Source: UBA1479 sp002706405 (GTDB taxonomy: Bacteria; Pseudomonadota; Alphaproteobacteria; Rhodospirillales; Casp-alpha2). Taken from it: a stretch of DNA of 64,000 bases. The notes beneath the pieces were generated by a model, which had not been told where the DNA came from, made no database searches, and was given only the letters and a program-made list of their open reading frames with translations. The position numbers and the translations under genes are program-made. Shown in pieces: positions 32,499 to 41,089 of the stretch (the stretch's first letter is position 1; each line of letters opens with the position of its first letter). Where the stretch lies: assembly GCA_963972255.1 (NCBI GenBank), contig CAXATO010000012.1, positions 62,001 through 126,000 on the forward strand. The letters are read 5' to 3'.

Positions 32499-34196
32499 AT
32501 GTCGGACGCCGCCCTCGCCGCGCCTCGGGTCAAGGCCAAGGTCAGCAGCGAAGACTGGATCATGCGCGCGGTGCTGGTCGGCATCGCGCTGTACCTGACC
32601 GTCTCGATCCTGCTGCCGCTTTACGCGATCCTGTCGAAAAGCTTCAAGAACGCCGACGGCGTGTTCGTCGGCCTGGCCAATTACGTCAACTTCTTCTCCA
32701 CGCCGGCCTTGTTCTGGTCCATCCAGAACAGCCTGACGGTCACCCTGATCTGTTGCGTCATCGTGGTGACGCTGGCCTTCATCTATGCCTATGCCCTGAC
32801 CCGCACCTGCATTCCGTTCAAATCGCTGTTCAAGGGCGTGGCGCTGCTGCCGATCCTCATGCCGTCGCTGCTGCCGGCGATCGCCCTGGTCTATCTGTTC
32901 GGCAACCAGGGCATCATCAAGGACTGGCTGTTCGGCCATGAAATTTACGGCCCCATCGGCATCGTCATGGGCGAATGCTTCTATGTGTTTCCCCATGTGC
33001 TGACGATCATGCTGATCGCCATGGCCAATTCCGATGCGCGGCTGTACGAGGCTTCGGACGTGCTGGGGGCCTCCCGGATCAAGACCTTCTTCACCGTCAC
33101 CCTGCCCAGCGTGCGCTATGGCGTGGTCTCGGCCTTCTTCGTCTGCTTCACCCTGGTCATCACCGATTTCGGCGTGCCCAAGGTCGTCGGCGGCAAATAC
33201 AACGTGCTGGCGACCGACATCTACAAACAGGTGGTCGGCCGGCAGGATTTCGAAATGGGGGCCGTGGTGTCCATGGTTCTGCTGCTGCCGGCGGTGTTCG
33301 CCTTCGCCGCCGACCGGCTGGTCCAGCGCCGCCAGGTCGCCTTGCTGTCGGCCCGCGCGGTGCCCTATCAGCCCAAGAAGAACACGGCCGTCGATACGGG
33401 CATGCTGATCTTCTGCTGCCTGATCGGCCTGATCATGGTGTCGATCCTGGGCATGGCCTGCTTCGCGTCCTTCGCCAAGTTCTGGCCCTATGACCTGAGC
33501 CTGTCGCTCAAGCATTACAACTTCGACCTGATGGACGGCGGCAGCTGGGATGCCTATTGGAATTCCATCGAACTGGCGGCCTGGACCGCGGTCATCGGCA
33601 CGGCGATGGTGTTCACCGGGGCCTACCTGGTGGAAAAAAGCAAAGGCTTCCATTCGGGACGCGCGGCCATGCAGCTGCTGTGCATGATCCCCATGGCGGT
33701 GCCGGGTCTGGTGCTGGGCCTGGCCTATGTGTTCTTCTTCAACGCGCCGGGCAATCCGCTGGGCTTCATCTACCACACCATGCCGATTCTGGTGATCTGC
33801 ACGGTGACCCATTTCTATACGGTCTCGCACCTCACGGCGGCGACGGCGCTGAAGCAATTGGACGGCGAATTCGAAAGCGTGTCGCAGTCCTTGAAGGTGC
33901 CGTTCTATAAAACCTTCTTCCGCATCACCGTGCCGGTCTGCATGCCGGCGATTCTGGATATCTCCATGTATCTGTTCGTCAACGCCATGACGACCGTGTC
34001 GGCGGTGGTGTTCCTCTATTCGCCGGATACGGCCCTGGCGTCGGTCGCGATTCTCAACATGGACGACGCCGGCGACGTGGCGCCGGCCGCCGCCATGGGC
34101 ATGATGATCGTCGGCACGGCGGCGGCGGTTCGACTGGTGCATGCGGGGCTGACCCGGGGTATTCTCTCGCGCACCCAGGCTTGGCGGAAACGCTGA
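32499..34196 (+). CDS. phnU: AEP ABC transporter, fused two-domain permease
   Basis: A 565-residue inner-membrane permease with two copies of the ABC permease domain. The EAA-type loops are YEASDVLGASRIKTFFTVTLPSVRYGV (first half) and SVSQSLKVPFYKTFFRITVPVCMPA (second half), each after several transmembrane helices. The fused permease, rather than two separate genes, is what the putative AEP transporters (PhnU2/AepW type) show. It works with phnS and phnT. No sequence damage is visible. Confidence 0.9.
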   Translation: MSDAALAAPRVKAKVSSEDWIMRAVLVGIALYLTVSILLPLYAILSKSFKNADGVFVGLANYVNFFSTPALFWSIQNSLTVTLICCVIVVTLAFIYAYALTRTCIPFKSLFKGVALLPILMPSLLPAIALVYLFGNQGIIKDWLFGHEIYGPIGIVMGECFYVFPHVLTIMLIAMANSDARLYEASDVLGASRIKTFFTVTLPSVRYGVVSAFFVCFTLVITDFGVPKVVGGKYNVLATDIYKQVVGRQDFEMGAVVSMVLLLPAVFAFAADRLVQRRQVALLSARAVPYQPKKNTAVDTGMLIFCCLIGLIMVSILGMACFASFAKFWPYDLSLSLKHYNFDLMDGGSWDAYWNSIELAAWTAVIGTAMVFTGAYLVEKSKGFHSGRAAMQLLCMIPMAVPGLVLGLAYVFFFNAPGNPLGFIYHTMPILVICTVTHFYTVSHLTAATALKQLDGEFESVSQSLKVPFYKTFFRITVPVCMPAILDISMYLFVNAMTTVSAVVFLYSPDTALASVAILNMDDAGDVAPAAAMGMMIVGTAAAVRLVHAGLTRGILSRTQAWRKR

Positions 34197-34232
34197 GCCG
34201 GATGACCGCCCGCGCGTGGTCATAGTCGTGAT

Positions 34233-34263
34233 CTATGGATGTTATCCGAATTAACGATTTGAC
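34233..34263 (+). promoter_or_regulatory. AEP-regulon promoter motif, copy B (before phnW)
   Basis: A copy of the shared 31-bp motif: CTAT-N6-TAT-N4-ATTAAC-GATTTGAC. TTGAC at 34259-34263 can be a -35 element. It lies 93 bp before the phnW start, so phnW has its own regulated promoter although it follows the transporter genes by 160 bp. Confidence 0.75.
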
Positions 34264-34355
34264 GAATTGACGCCTCTCGCCCGAAACTCCGCGCGACCGG
34301 TTGCCGTGAACGGCCCGGCGGCGGCTCCGATGACGAAAATGGGAAAGACAAAGCC

Positions 34356-35489
34356 ATGACCCTGACCCCCGGTGATCCCCTTCTGCTGACGCCCGGCCCC
34401 TTGACCACCGCCGCCGAAACCCGCGAGGCCATGTGCCACGACTGGGGCTCGCGCGATCAGGCGTTCATCGACGCCAACGCCGCCGTGCGCCGCAAGCTTC
34501 TGGAAATCGCCAATGCGACGGAGACACACGTCTGCGTGCCCTTGCAGGGCTCAGGCACCTTCGTGGTCGAAGCGGCGCTCTGCACCCTGATTCCCAAGAC
34601 CGGCAAGGCGCTGATCCTGGTCAACGGGGCCTATGGCAAGCGCATGGCGAAAATTCTCGATTACGCCGGGCGCGCCTACGAAATTTCCGAAACGGCCGAG
34701 GACGTGCCGCCGGACGCGGCGGCCCTGGCCGCCAAGTTGGCCGGCGACGCGTCGATCACCCATGTCCTGGTCGTCCATTGCGAAACCACCTCGGGTATCC
34801 TCAATCCCATCGCCGACATCGCCCATGTGGTCAAGGACGCGGGCCGCTCGCTGATCATCGACGCCATGAGCGCCTTCGGCGCCATCGAACTGGATCTCGC
34901 CAAGGTGCCCTTCGACGCCGTCATGGCGTCGTCCAACAAGTGCCTCGAAGGGGTGCCCGGTATGGGCTTCGCCCTGATCCGCAAGACGGTGCTGGAAGGC
35001 TGCGAAGGCAACGCCCATTCGCTCTCGCTCGATCTCTACGACCAGTGGAAGGCCATGGATGCCAACGGCCAATGGCGCTTCACCCCGCCGACCCATGTGA
35101 TCTTCGCCTTTGCCAAGGCCATCGAGCAGTTCGAGGCCGAAGGCGGCCAGCCCGGGCGCTTCAAACGCTATTCGGAAAACTGCCGCGTCCTGATCGACGG
35201 CATGGCGGAACTGGGCTTCCAGACCCTGCTGCCCCAGGGCCTGCAGGCGCCGATCATCGTCACCTTCCACATGCCGTCGGACCCCGGCTTCGATTTCCAG
35301 GTGTTCTACGACAAGGTCAAGGACCGGGGGTTCGTGCTCTATCCCGGCAAGCTGACCGTGGCGCCGAGCTTCCGCGTCGGCTGCATCGGCCATCTGGGGA
35401 CGGCGGAAATGCAGGCCGCCCTCAAGGCCATGTCGGAGGTGCTGGCCGAAATGGGCGTCAAGACCGGCGCTCCCCAGGCCGCCGAATAG
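34356..35489 (+). CDS. phnW: 2-Aminoethylphosphonate-pyruvate transaminase PhnW
   Basis: A 377-residue class-V PLP aminotransferase: LLTPGPLTTAAETREAM and DWGSRDQAF at the N-terminus, PLQGSGTFVVEAAL (PLP phosphate loop), VHCETTSGILNPIADI, IIDAMSAFGAIELDL, and SSNKCLEGVPGMGF with the Schiff-base Lys near residue 195. It converts AEP and pyruvate to phosphonoacetaldehyde and alanine. Length and motifs match PhnW rather than the related serine-glyoxylate enzymes. Its promoter carries motif B. The FAD enzyme gene follows 9 bp downstream. Confidence 0.95.
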   Translation: MTLTPGDPLLLTPGPLTTAAETREAMCHDWGSRDQAFIDANAAVRRKLLEIANATETHVCVPLQGSGTFVVEAALCTLIPKTGKALILVNGAYGKRMAKILDYAGRAYEISETAEDVPPDAAALAAKLAGDASITHVLVVHCETTSGILNPIADIAHVVKDAGRSLIIDAMSAFGAIELDLAKVPFDAVMASSNKCLEGVPGMGFALIRKTVLEGCEGNAHSLSLDLYDQWKAMDANGQWRFTPPTHVIFAFAKAIEQFEAEGGQPGRFKRYSENCRVLIDGMAELGFQTLLPQGLQAPIIVTFHMPSDPGFDFQVFYDKVKDRGFVLYPGKLTVAPSFRVGCIGHLGTAEMQAALKAMSEVLAEMGVKTGAPQAAE

Positions 35490-35498
35490 GCCGCATCC

Positions 35499-37952
35499 GT
35501 GACCGACGCCGCCAAGACGCCGCCCGCGACCGCCGAGGTCGTCGTCATCGGCGGCGGGGTCATCGGCTGTTCCATCGCCTATCACCTGACCAAGATCGGG
35601 ATCACGGACGTGGTCCTGCTGGAGCGGCGTAAGCTGACCTCCGGCACGACCTGGCATGCGGCCGGCCTGATCGGCCAGCTGCGCGGCAGTGCCAACATGA
35701 CACAGCTCGCCAAATACACGGCCGAGCTTTACCGCGAGCTTGAGGGCGAGACCGGACAGGCCACGGGGCTGAAGCAGAACGGATCGGTCTCCGTCGCGCT
35801 CCACGAAGGACGGATGGAGGAATTCCGCCGCAATGCTTCCATGGCCAGGGTGTTCGGCCTGCAGGTCGACATCATTTCGCCGGAAGAGGTCAAGGAACGT
35901 CATCCCCTGGTGGAAACCGGCGACGTGCTGGGCGGCACCTGGATTCCGTCGGACGGTCAGGCCAACCCGGCCGACGTGACCTTGGCGCTCGCCAAGGGCG
36001 CGCGCATGGGGGGTGCGCGCCTGTTCGAGGATACCAAGGTCACGGAGATCATCGTCGAGAACGGCCGCGCCGTCGGCGTGCGAACCGCGACGGGCGAGAT
36101 CCGCGCCCGCTGGGTCGTGCTGGCGACGGGCATGTGGGGCCGTGACATGGCGGCCAGGATCGGCGTCACCCTGCCGCTCCATGCCTGTGAGCATTTCTAC
36201 ATCGTCACCGAACCCTTCGACGGCATGACGCCGAACCTGCCGGTGCTGCGGGTCTACGACGAATGCGCCTATTACAAGGAAGACGCCGGCAAGATGCTGA
36301 TCGGGGCGTTCGAGCCCAAGGGCAAGCCCTGGGGCATGGACGGCATTCCCGACGATTTCGAATTCGATCAACTGCCCGACGATTTCGATCATTTCGAGCC
36401 GATTTTGGAAGCCGCCATGGGACGCTTGCCGGCGCTGGAGAACGCGGGCATTCAGACCTTCTTCAACGGCCCGGAAAGCTTCACGCCGGACGTCCGCTAC
36501 AACCTCGGCCCGGCTCCGGAACTCGACGGTCTGATGGTTGCGGCGGGGCTCAACTCCATCGGCATTCAGTCGGCCGGCGGCATCGGCCGCGTGGTCGCCG
36601 ACTGGATCAAATCGGGCCATGCGCCCATGGACCTGTGGGAGGTCGATGTCCGCCGCCAGATGCCGTTTCAAGCCAACCGCGCCTATCTGCGGGAACGGGT
36701 CTCGGAAAGCCTGGGTTTGCTCTACGCCACTCATTGGCCGTTTCAGCAGTACACCACCGGGCGCGGCCTGCGCCGCTCGCCCCTGCATGGACACCTCAAG
36801 GCCGCCAATGCCTGCTTCGGCGAAAGTGCGGGCTGGGAGCGGGCCAATTGGTTCGCGCCCGAGGGTACGGCGCCTGAATACGACTACAGCTACGGCCGCC
36901 AGAACTGGTTCGATGCGTCCGCCGCCGAACATCGCGCGGCGCGGGAAGGTCTCGCCTTGTTCGACCTGACGTCGTTCGCCAAGTTTCGGGTCGAAGGTGC
37001 CGACGCGGCCAAGGTGCTGAGCCGCGTGTCGGCCAACCATGTTGCCGGCGACGCGGGCCGCGCCGTTTATACCCAATGGCTCAACGACCGCGGCGGCATC
37101 GAAGCCGACCTGACGGTGACGCGGCTTGCCGAGGATGCCTTTCTGGTCGTCACCTCCGGTGCCTGTCAGGTTCGGGACTTCCATTGGCTCAAGGGCCATG
37201 TGGACGACCATGAGCGCTGCACCGTCACCGACGTGACCTCGGGCCATGCGGTGATCGGTGTTGCCGGACCGCGGTCGCGGGACCTGCTGGCCAAGCTGAC
37301 GCCGGAAGATCTTGCCAACGCGGCCTACCCCTTCGGTGCCAGCCGCGAGGTCGAATTCGCAATGGCGATGGCGCGCATGACCCGTATTTCCTATGCGGGC
37401 GAGCTGGGTTGGGAAATCATGGTGCCGACGGAATTTGCGGCCCATGTCTATGAAGCCGTCGTCGCGGCGGGCCGGGAATTCGGCCTTGTTCATGCCGGCA
37501 TGCACGCCATGAATTCCCTGCGCATCGAAAAAGCCTATCGCCATTGGGGGCACGATATTTCCGATGAGGATACGGCGCTGGAAGCCGGGCTTGGCTTCGC
37601 CGTCGCCTGGGACAAACCCGGGGGCTTCATCGGCCGGGACGCATTGCTGGCCCAGCGGGAGGTGGGGATCAAACGCCGCCTGCTGCAGTTTCTGGTCAGC
37701 GATCCCGATCCGCTGCTCTACCACAACGAGCCGATCTGGCGGGGCGCGGACATCGTCGGCAAGGTGACGTCGGGGATGTACGGCCATACGTTGGGTGGTG
37801 CCGTCGGCATGGGCTATGTGACCGTGCCGGACGGCGGTCTGGCGGCGATCGACGGCCATGCCTACGAGATCGAGATCGCCGGTGTGCGCTATCCGGCACA
37901 GGCATCGCTCAAGCCGCTTTATGATCCGGCCTCATCGCGCCTGCGCGGCTGA
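35499..37952 (+). CDS. Dimethylglycine/sarcosine dehydrogenase-like FAD protein with GcvT folate domain
   Basis: An 817-residue enzyme starting at GTG 35499. Residues 13-420 form a DAO-type FAD domain (VVVIGGGVIGCSIAYHL; GTTWHAAGLIG, the WHAAG motif that carries the covalent flavin in dimethylglycine and sarcosine dehydrogenases), followed by an FAO_M segment and a GcvT aminomethyltransferase domain from about 450 (WFDASAAEHRAAREGLALFDLTSF) with its C-terminal domain (SGMYGHTLGGAVGMGYV). Known members remove an N-methyl group and give 5,10-methylene-tetrahydrofolate. It directly follows phnW (9 bp) and precedes phnA, so an N-methylated AEP is a plausible substrate. A glycine-betaine-type role elsewhere in metabolism is the alternative. 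Confidence 0.85.
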   Translation: MTDAAKTPPATAEVVVIGGGVIGCSIAYHLTKIGITDVVLLERRKLTSGTTWHAAGLIGQLRGSANMTQLAKYTAELYRELEGETGQATGLKQNGSVSVALHEGRMEEFRRNASMARVFGLQVDIISPEEVKERHPLVETGDVLGGTWIPSDGQANPADVTLALAKGARMGGARLFEDTKVTEIIVENGRAVGVRTATGEIRARWVVLATGMWGRDMAARIGVTLPLHACEHFYIVTEPFDGMTPNLPVLRVYDECAYYKEDAGKMLIGAFEPKGKPWGMDGIPDDFEFDQLPDDFDHFEPILEAAMGRLPALENAGIQTFFNGPESFTPDVRYNLGPAPELDGLMVAAGLNSIGIQSAGGIGRVVADWIKSGHAPMDLWEVDVRRQMPFQANRAYLRERVSESLGLLYATHWPFQQYTTGRGLRRSPLHGHLKAANACFGESAGWERANWFAPEGTAPEYDYSYGRQNWFDASAAEHRAAREGLALFDLTSFAKFRVEGADAAKVLSRVSANHVAGDAGRAVYTQWLNDRGGIEADLTVTRLAEDAFLVVTSGACQVRDFHWLKGHVDDHERCTVTDVTSGHAVIGVAGPRSRDLLAKLTPEDLANAAYPFGASREVEFAMAMARMTRISYAGELGWEIMVPTEFAAHVYEAVVAAGREFGLVHAGMHAMNSLRIEKAYRHWGHDISDEDTALEAGLGFAVAWDKPGGFIGRDALLAQREVGIKRRLLQFLVSDPDPLLYHNEPIWRGADIVGKVTSGMYGHTLGGAVGMGYVTVPDGGLAAIDGHAYEIEIAGVRYPAQASLKPLYDPASSRLRG

Positions 37953-38035
37953 TTTTCGGCGATTTTCCCTATCATTTTGCCCTCTTGCCGGCCCGGTCCC
38001 GCCCCGGATCGAGGAAAATGTCATATTGCTTTAAT

Positions 38036-38066
38036 CTATCAATCACATAGTTATTAGCGATTTGAC
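38036..38066 (+). promoter_or_regulatory. AEP-regulon promoter motif, copy C (before phnA)
   Basis: A copy of the shared 31-bp motif: CTAT-N6-CAT-N4-ATTAGC-GATTTGAC, TTGAC at 38062-38066 followed by A (TTGACA, a consensus -35) and GAGAAT 17 bp further on as a possible -10. The start of phnA is 82 bp downstream. Confidence 0.75.
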
Positions 38067-38147
38067 AAATCCTTGGGCGCTCACGAGAATTCCCCAAACC
38101 GAGGCACGGGCTCCCGTGCCGGACGATTTCAAAAGGTGAGCAGCATC

Positions 38148-39419
38148 ATGGATCAGACCCCCTCCCATCCCAGCAGCGTTTCCGTCAACGGCCGCACCTA
38201 TGCTTGGCCCAGCCAGCCCCTGGTGGTCGTCTGCATCGACGGCTCGGAGCCTGATTACATTGAACAGGCCATCGCTGGCGGGCATATGCCGTTTCTGGAA
38301 AAGGCGCTGAAGGGCGGGTCCGACCTGCGCGCCGAATGCGTGGTGCCCAGCTTCACCAACCCCAACAATCTATCGATCGTCACCGGCGTGCCGCCCAAGG
38401 TTCACGGCATTTCCGGCAACTTCTTCCTCGACCCGGACACGGGCGATGAAGTGATGATGAACGATCCCAAGTTCCTGCGCACGGACACCATCTTCAAGGC
38501 CTTCCACGATGCCGGTGCCAAGGTCGCCATCGTCACCGCCAAGGACAAGCTGCGCCGCCTGCTGGGCCACGGCCTCGACTTCACGACCGGGCGCGCCGTG
38601 TCGTTTTCGTCGGAAAAGGCGGACCAGACCAGCAAGGCCGAAAACGGCGTCGACAATGCCCAAGCCCTGGTCGGCCGGCCGATCCCCGACGTCTATTCGG
38701 CGGATCTGTCCGAATTCATCTTCGATGCGGGCGTCAAGCTGATGGAAACCATGCGCCCCGACATCATGTATCTGTCGACCACGGATTACATCCAGCACAA
38801 GCACGCCCCCGGCACGCCGGTGGCCAACGCCTTCTACGCCATGATGGACAGCTACTGGGCCAAGCTGGACGCCCTGGGCGCGGTTCTGGCCATGACCGCC
38901 GACCACGGCATGAACGCCAAGTTCGACGCCGACGGCCAGCCCGACGTGATCTATCTGCAGGAAGTGCTGGACGACATTCTGGGGGCGGGCAAGGCGCGGG
39001 TGATCCTGCCGATCACCGACCCCTACGTGGTCCATCACGGCGCCCTCGGCTCCTTCGCCACCGTCTACCTGCCGGCGGATGCCGATCAATCCGCCGTCAT
39101 CAGCAAGCTGGCCGCCGTGCCCGGCGTGCAGAAGGTCTACGACAAGAAACACGGCTGCGCCGAGTTCGAATTGCCGGAAGACCGCCTGGGCGACCTGATC
39201 GTGGTGTCGGATAAATCCAAGGTGCTGGGCACCTCGGCCGACCGTCATGACCTCAGCCAGTTGAAGGATCCGCTGCGCTCCCACGGCGGGGTGACGGAAC
39301 AGAGGGTGCCGTTGATCGTGACCCGCCCAGCCGACGTCGAGGGCGGCCGGCGGCTCCGCAACTTCGACATCTTCGATGTCGCGCTGAACCACACGGCGCT
39401 TGCGCAAAACGCAGCCTGA
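38148..39419 (+). CDS. phnA: Phosphonoacetate hydrolase PhnA
   Basis: A 423-residue alkaline-phosphatase-superfamily enzyme: VVCIDGSEPDYIEQA (metal-binding Asp), PSFTNPNNLSIVTGVPP with the catalytic Thr, DIMYLSTTDYIQHKHAPGT (Asp, His), MTADHGMNAKF (Asp-His) and LKDPLRSHGGVTEQRVPL with the last His. This is the pattern of phosphonoacetate hydrolase, a zinc enzyme that splits phosphonoacetate into acetate and phosphate. Start ATG 38148 after AAAAGGTGAG; the upstream in-frame extension from 38073 overlaps the promoter. It is followed by phnY after 51 bp. Confidence 0.95.
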   Translation: MDQTPSHPSSVSVNGRTYAWPSQPLVVVCIDGSEPDYIEQAIAGGHMPFLEKALKGGSDLRAECVVPSFTNPNNLSIVTGVPPKVHGISGNFFLDPDTGDEVMMNDPKFLRTDTIFKAFHDAGAKVAIVTAKDKLRRLLGHGLDFTTGRAVSFSSEKADQTSKAENGVDNAQALVGRPIPDVYSADLSEFIFDAGVKLMETMRPDIMYLSTTDYIQHKHAPGTPVANAFYAMMDSYWAKLDALGAVLAMTADHGMNAKFDADGQPDVIYLQEVLDDILGAGKARVILPITDPYVVHHGALGSFATVYLPADADQSAVISKLAAVPGVQKVYDKKHGCAEFELPEDRLGDLIVVSDKSKVLGTSADRHDLSQLKDPLRSHGGVTEQRVPLIVTRPADVEGGRRLRNFDIFDVALNHTALAQNAA

Positions 39420-39470
39420 ACACCGCAGAATTAAACAACACCCCACCGGGGACGTTTGGAGGAAAATTCC

Positions 39471-40928
39471 ATGGACAGTGCCGTTACCGACCTCAATGAC
39501 ACCGTGATTCACGAAAAACTCCGTATCGTCGGAGACAGCGGCGAGCGCGACGAGCGCATCGACGTCATGAACCCCTATACCAACAAGGTCGTCGGCACGG
39601 TGCCCAAGGCCTCGGTCGCCGACGTCAAGAAGGCGTTCAAGACGGCTGCCGAATACAAGCCCCAGCTGACCCGTCACGAGCGCGCGGAAATCCTCAAGAA
39701 GACCGGGGAAATCCTTTATTCCCGCCGTGAACAGGTGTCCGATCTGATCACCGCCGAATGCGGCCTGTCGAAAAAGGATTCGATGTACGAGGCCGGGCGG
39801 TCCAACAGTGTGTTCAATCTGGCCGCCGCTTTGACCCTGATGGACGACGGCGAGGTGTTCTCCTGCGACGTTTCGCCCTCGGGCCCCAAGCGCAAGATCT
39901 TCACCACGCGTCAGCCGTTGACGGCGATCAGCGCCATCACGCCCTTCAACCACCCCTTGAACCAGGTCGCGCACAAGATCGCGCCTTCGGTCGCGACCAA
40001 CAACTGCATGGTCCTGAAGCCGACGGAAAAGACGCCGCTGACGGCGATGCTGCTGGCCGACGTGCTGTATGAAGCGGGCCTGCCGCAGGAAATGTTCCAG
40101 GTCATCACCGGCGACCCGGCGGATATCGCCGACGAAATGATCACCAATGAACACGCCGAACTGGTGACCTTTACCGGCGGCGTGGCTGTCGGCAAGTACA
40201 TTGCCGAACACGCGGGCTATCGCCGCATGGTGCTGGAACTGGGCGGCAACGATCCCCTGATCGTCATGGAAGACGCCGACTTGGAAAAGGCCGCGACCCT
40301 CGCCGTTGCCGGGGCGACCAAGAATTCGGGCCAGCGCTGCACCGCGGTGAAACGTATCCTGGTGGTCGACGCGGTCGCCGACGAGTTCGTCAAGATCGCC
40401 CTGGAAAAGGTCAAGGCCATCAAGTACGGCGACCCCATGGACCCGGACACGGATGTCGGTACGGTGATCGAGGAAAAGGCCGCCATGCAGTTCGAACGGC
40501 GGGTCAACGACGCCGTCGCCAAGGGCGCGGAACTGCTGTATGGCAACAAGCGGGACGGCGCTCTCTATTCGCCGACCCTGGTCGACCGGGTGCCCTTCGA
40601 TTGCGAACTGGTACGCGAAGAAACCTTCGGCCCCGTGGTGCCGATCATCCGCTGCCCCAACGACATCGCCGAGGTTATCAAGATTTCCAATTCGACCGCC
40701 TTCGGCCTGTCGTCCGGCGTGTGCACCAACAACATGGAATACATCACCCGCTTCATCGACGGCTTGGTCGTCGGGACGGTCAACGTCTGGGAAGTTCCCG
40801 GTTTCCGTATCGAGATGTCGCCCTTCGGCGGGATCAAGGATTCGGGCCTGGGCTACAAGGAAGGCGTGATCGAGGCGATGAAGAGCTTCACGAATGTGAA
40901 GACCTTCTCCATGCCCTGGCTCAGCTAG
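39471..40928 (+). CDS. phnY: Phosphonoacetaldehyde dehydrogenase PhnY
   Basis: A 485-residue NAD-dependent aldehyde dehydrogenase. AISAITPFNHPLNQVAHKIAP (cofactor loop), VTFTGGVAVGKYIAEHAG, LELGGNDPLIV (general-base Glu), and KNSGQRCTAVKR with the catalytic Cys near residue 290. The close match in pattern to phosphonoacetaldehyde dehydrogenases, and its place directly after phnA, identify it as PhnY. It oxidises phosphonoacetaldehyde to phosphonoacetate for PhnA. Start ATG 39471 lies behind GGAGGAAAA; an upstream TTG at 39456 overlaps the ribosome site. No PhnX hydrolase is present, so the oxidative route is the one encoded. Confidence 0.94.
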   Translation: MDSAVTDLNDTVIHEKLRIVGDSGERDERIDVMNPYTNKVVGTVPKASVADVKKAFKTAAEYKPQLTRHERAEILKKTGEILYSRREQVSDLITAECGLSKKDSMYEAGRSNSVFNLAAALTLMDDGEVFSCDVSPSGPKRKIFTTRQPLTAISAITPFNHPLNQVAHKIAPSVATNNCMVLKPTEKTPLTAMLLADVLYEAGLPQEMFQVITGDPADIADEMITNEHAELVTFTGGVAVGKYIAEHAGYRRMVLELGGNDPLIVMEDADLEKAATLAVAGATKNSGQRCTAVKRILVVDAVADEFVKIALEKVKAIKYGDPMDPDTDVGTVIEEKAAMQFERRVNDAVAKGAELLYGNKRDGALYSPTLVDRVPFDCELVREETFGPVVPIIRCPNDIAEVIKISNSTAFGLSSGVCTNNMEYITRFIDGLVVGTVNVWEVPGFRIEMSPFGGIKDSGLGYKEGVIEAMKSFTNVKTFSMPWLS

Positions 40929-40977
40929 TCGACGTGGCCCTGAAGGTATCCGATTGCGGAGGTCAGGTTTTCAGACT

Positions 40978-41000
40978 ATAAGCGCACTCAGTGCGTTTAT
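40978..41000 (+). terminator. Hairpin after phnY
   Basis: ATAAGCGCACT (40978-40988) pairs with AGTGCGTTTAT (40990-41000) with a single G-U pair, followed by TTAG. It lies 50 bp after the phnY stop and probably ends the phnA-phnY transcript. Confidence 0.6.
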
Positions 41001-41027
41001 TTAGAGGCGGGCGACGATTTTGCAGGG

Positions 41028-41049
41028 GCCGGACGGCATGCCGTCCGGC
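41028..41049. repeat. Perfect 22-bp palindrome before the Na/Pi gene
   Basis: GCCGGACGGCA followed by its exact reverse complement TGCCGTCCGGC, without a spacer. It sits 41 bp before the Na/Pi cotransporter start. It could be a hairpin in the leader, a further terminator arm or an operator; the sequence alone does not decide. Confidence 0.5.
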
Positions 41050-41089
41050 GCCGCGGCCCTGAAACCTGCACCGGAAAGCACGAAGACAC

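Noticed and set aside
34551..37859. 1102-codon minus-strand open frame opposite phnW and the FAD enzyme
   Set aside because: Arg/Gly/His-rich translation without motifs; an artefact of high GC at third positions of the real genes.
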